Positions 6,902 through 8,588 of a DNA stretch of 8,588 bases are shown in pieces. The stretch is from an uncultured Cytophagales bacterium (lineage in GTDB: Bacteria > Bacteroidota > Bacteroidia > Cytophagales > Amoebophilaceae). A program made the position numbers and the translations under genes. The stretch spans positions 1-8,588 of the forward strand of contig CAJQOF010000078.1 in the NCBI GenBank assembly GCA_905479855.1, in the 5' to 3' direction. How positions within the stretch are numbered: position 1 is the stretch's first letter; every line of letters begins with the position of its first letter. The notes under the pieces were generated by a model, which had not been told where the DNA came from, did not search any database, and saw only the letters and a program-made list of their open reading frames with translations.

Positions 6902-6917
6902 ATACATTTTATTTTTA
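6888..6917 (+). promoter_or_regulatory. Putative Bacteroidota promoter of histone-like gene
   Basis: TTTTG (6888-6892) and TATTTTTA (6910-6917) are 17 bases apart and match the -33 TTTG and -7 TAnnTTTG elements except for the last base of the -7 element. Transcription would begin near 6923, leaving a short A-rich leader of about 36 nt before ATG 6959, the usual form for this phylum. Confidence 0.45.
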
Positions 6918-6958
6918 CTGACTAAAATTATTATTACAAAAACTAAAAAAATAACATT

Positions 6959-7159
6959 ATGAACCATTACGATAAATTAAAGAGTTTGATCATGGGCCTC
7001 GAGGAGGACTTTGAGAAGTTTTATGACAAAAAAAACAGTGCCGCAGGAACGCGCGTCAGGAAGGGCATGCAAGACCTAAAGGTGCTATCCCAGGAAATTA
7101 GAACTTATGTGCAAGATGAGAAAAACAAGGAGAAAGAGAAGGCTGAGCAAAAAAAGTAA
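6959..7159 (+). CDS. Histone H1-like (Hc1-type) small nucleoid protein
   Basis: 66 residues. The N-terminal part, MNHYDKLKSLIMGLEEDFEKFYDK, is amphipathic helix, followed by the hallmark AAGTRVRKGMQDLKVLSQEIR (about residues 29-49) and a short lysine/glutamate-rich tail (DEKNKEKEKAEQKK). This is the compact form of Hc1-like histone H1 homologues common in Cytophagales and related Bacteroidota; the chlamydial Hc1 is longer and has a much more basic tail. The expected role is DNA binding and nucleoid compaction, inferred from family. The leader just upstream of the ATG is almost pure A/T with no Shine-Dalgarno, as usual for strongly expressed genes of this phylum. Monocistronic: own promoter-like motif upstream and a strong terminator 23 nt after the stop. 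An A8 run (7028-7035) encodes Lys-Lys-Asn. Confidence 0.88.
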   Translation: MNHYDKLKSLIMGLEEDFEKFYDKKNSAAGTRVRKGMQDLKVLSQEIRTYVQDEKNKEKEKAEQKK

Positions 7160-7182
7160 GCACACATCCAGCAATCTTGACA

Positions 7183-7225
7183 ACATAAAAAAAGGGGGGC
7201 AATGTATGCTCCCCTTTTTTTATGT
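7183..7225 (+). terminator. Intrinsic terminator of histone-like gene
   Basis: The arms ACATAAAAAAAGGGG (7183-7197) and CCCCTTTTTTTATGT (7211-7225) are perfectly complementary over 15 bp around a 13-base loop. The G4/C4 core followed by T7 is a classical Rho-independent terminator. The A7 on the other side makes it usable from both directions. Confidence 0.92.
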
Positions 7226-7797
7226 ACAACGAGCTATAAAAACTTGTTTTTCCACGCTATTGGCGCCACATTGCCCCCTTCCTAGAAGAAACTTTGCGCA
7301 CTAAATAGGTAAAAGCTGGCCCAAGCTACTCCCGACTTCCCGTGAAACACTCCTTTTTTGGCAACTACCCAGCTACCCTCATTGGCCCCGAGAAACTTTA
7401 AACAACGATAGCGAATGAATTTCAAGTTCAAAATTGCGCCTTTCAGCGTAAAATCGGCCTACAACGGCTCGGCTAACTTTTTGAAACCCTCTTTAAGCTT
7501 TGTATAGGCTTTTTAGGTACCTGGCTAGTGACCAATCAACAAAGCAAGAAAGCAACCGCAGGATAGTAGATTGCGCTTTTAGGGCTCATTTTCTTTTGTC
7601 CCCCCTTTGGGCTACCTTTGTCCCCTTCCTCGCAGAATCTTTTCGGACAACTAAATGTGTCAACGAAAAGCGAGACCAGCTTTTGAGTGCCCTCCTTAGA
7701 GATTGATGAATCCTCGTTATGGTGAGCTTGATGCTGGCCAACACCCCTCGTAGGAATTAGTCTAATCCAATTATAACCCTTAAACCAAACAAAAACT
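7226..7797. other. Gene-poor region upstream of DEAD-box gene
   Basis: 572 bases without a recognisable gene. Open frames on both strands have no conserved wording and overlap one another. There is no tRNA-like T-arm. The contents I can support are a consensus -7 promoter motif at 7613-7620, a small inverted repeat AAAAGC/GCTTTT (7666-7671 and 7679-7684) and an A-rich stretch just before the TTG start. If the promoter is used, the helicase mRNA has a leader of about 170 nt. Confidence 0.6.
7594..7620 (+). promoter_or_regulatory. Putative promoter of the DEAD-box gene
   Basis: TACCTTTG (7613-7620) is an exact match to the Bacteroidota -7 consensus TAnnTTTG, the only one I found in a suitable intergenic position. 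TTTTG (7594-7598) is the nearest -33-like element, but the 14-base spacing is shorter than usual. The predicted start is near 7627, about 170 nt before the TTG start codon. Confidence 0.4.
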
Positions 7798-8588
7798 TTG
7801 AACTCCTTTATAGATCTAGGCATTAGTGAGCATATTGCGAAAGCCCTTGCAGAAAAAAACATTACTCAACCTACAGAGATCCAACAAAAAGCGATCCCTG
7901 TTCTCCTCAAAGACCAAAATGACTTTATTGGCTTGGCCCAAACAGGAACAGGAAAGACGGCTGCTTTTGGCCTTCCTCTGCTTCACCATATCGACGTAAA
8001 ACAACAACACATACAAGCATTGGTCTTGGCTCCTACCCGAGAGCTTGGGCAGCAGATTGCTACCCAGTTAGCCATGTTCTCAAAGCACATGGCCCGCGTA
8101 ACTGTACAGGCTGTGTATGGAGGGGCGCCTATTGGCCCACAAATGAGGGCACTCAAGAGACCCACCCATGTTGTGGTGGCCACGCCTGGTAGGCTCATCG
8201 ACTTGGTAGAACGCCGTGCTATAGACCTCTCACGCGTCTCGCACCTTGTTATGGACGAAGCGGATGAGATGCTAAATATGGGCTTTCAGCCTGCCATTAA
8301 ACAAATCCTTTCCTTCTTACCGAAAGAGAAGTCTATCTGGTTGTTCTCGGCCACCATGCCACAAGAGATTAAAGGGTTGGTGCATAAGTATATGGACAAA
8401 GACCATGTGCAAGTGAAGCTAAACCCCAACAATGTTGTTAACCAAAACATAGCGCACCAATATTCTATATGCCCCTCGGATGGCAAACAGAGCGCTCTGC
8501 AAGAGCTTTTGAATACAGACACGAGCCAGCGGGGCATTGTTTTTTGCAGGACTAAAGCGGGTGTCCAGAAATTGGCGCTGAGCCTAGA
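7798..8588 (+). CDS. DEAD-box ATP-dependent RNA helicase, N-terminal part (TTG start)
   Basis: 263 residues visible, continuing past the right edge. DEAD-box helicases unwind short RNA duplexes with ATP in ribosome assembly, mRNA decay or cold adaptation. Seen in order: F4 and the Q-motif PTEIQ (Q29), motif I AQTGTGKT (47-54), motif Ia PTRELGQQ (79-86), TPGR (129-132), DEAD (153-156), SAT (184-186) and motif IV IVFCRTK (247-253). Motifs V and VI and any C-terminal RNA-binding domain lie outside. The start is inferred: the frame opens after TAA 7774-7776, contains no ATG or GTG before the Q-motif, and the first in-frame ATG (8074) would remove motif I. TTG at 7798 gives NSFIDLGISEHIAKAL after the initiator, the normal beginning for this family, and is preceded by an A-rich leader. 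It resembles the DeaD/RhlE-type helicases of Bacteroidota; the subgroup cannot be fixed without the C-terminus. Confidence 0.92.
   Translation, partial: MNSFIDLGISEHIAKALAEKNITQPTEIQQKAIPVLLKDQNDFIGLAQTGTGKTAAFGLPLLHHIDVKQQHIQALVLAPTRELGQQIATQLAMFSKHMARVTVQAVYGGAPIGPQMRALKRPTHVVVATPGRLIDLVERRAIDLSRVSHLVMDEADEMLNMGFQPAIKQILSFLPKEKSIWLFSATMPQEIKGLVHKYMDKDHVQVKLNPNNVVNQNIAHQYSICPSDGKQSALQELLNTDTSQRGIVFCRTKAGVQKLALSL

Larger units (their letters stand above)
6550..6958. other. Divergent intergenic spacer, no convincing gene
   Basis: 409 bases between the divergent lptG and histone-like genes. The right half is AT-rich. Apart from the histone promoter region I see only a 13-base palindrome (GTTTTC-T-GAAAAC, 6686-6698) and an 8-base inverted pair (AGCTGCTG 6775-6782, CAGCAGCT 6861-6868). 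No tRNA or conserved protein is recognisable. The open frames here have no coding character. Confidence 0.6.

Noticed and set aside
6647..6967. 106-codon open frame on the minus strand
   Set aside because: Low-complexity hydrophobic/cysteine-rich translation of AT-rich DNA, no family wording, and it covers the promoter region and start of the histone-like gene.
7500..7862. Open frames on both strands before the helicase
   Set aside because: They overlap each other, resemble no protein I know, and the minus-strand one runs into the helicase coding sequence.
7801..8588. Frameshift in the DEAD-box gene, since no ATG-initiated frame covers it
   Set aside because: Translating line by line shows one uninterrupted frame with all motifs in order; the absence is due to the TTG start and the open right end.

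Overview
The window looks like a chromosomal segment of a Bacteroidota bacterium, probably of the Cytophagales side. The reasons are: a small histone H1-like protein of the type common in that group; A-rich leaders without Shine-Dalgarno sequences; a TAnnTTTG-type promoter motif; an LptG-type permease and an RNase R whose wording fits that phylum; and a surface protease/TolB-propeller/barrel protein typical of it. No 16S or other decisive marker is present, so the assignment is an inference.

Layout. Positions 1-849 (+) hold the C-terminal part of RNase R (RNB end plus S1 domain), cut by the left edge. Positions 850-1352 hold no convincing gene. They carry an unusual array of 25-30 nt palindromes whose centres are spaced about 50 bp apart, with a conserved apex (GGATTCC) and stems that differ in sequence but stay self-complementary. 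Three genes follow on the minus strand: a RhuM-family gene (1353-2426), a 972-residue exported metallopeptidase-like/TolB-like/barrel protein (2515-5433), and an LptF/LptG permease (5476-6549). The last two are separated by 42 nt and are probably co-transcribed, permease first. A gene-poor divergent spacer (6550-6958) leads to the plus-strand histone H1-like gene (6959-7159), which ends in a textbook intrinsic terminator (7183-7225). After a long leader region (7226-7797) comes a DEAD-box RNA helicase, which must start at TTG 7798 and runs off the right edge.

How the parts relate. RNase R and the DEAD-box helicase are RNA-turnover/remodelling enzymes, the histone-like protein is a nucleoid factor, and the LptG permease and exported 972-residue protein belong to the envelope. 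The RhuM gene is the one accessory-looking gene. The most interesting structure is the palindrome array between the convergent rnr and rhuM genes. A unit of the same type is found inside the rhuM coding sequence (about 2177-2221), and rhuM also ends in a C9 homopolymer that touches the array. I see no complete new multi-gene system. The repeat family and its link to rhuM are the best candidate for something undescribed.
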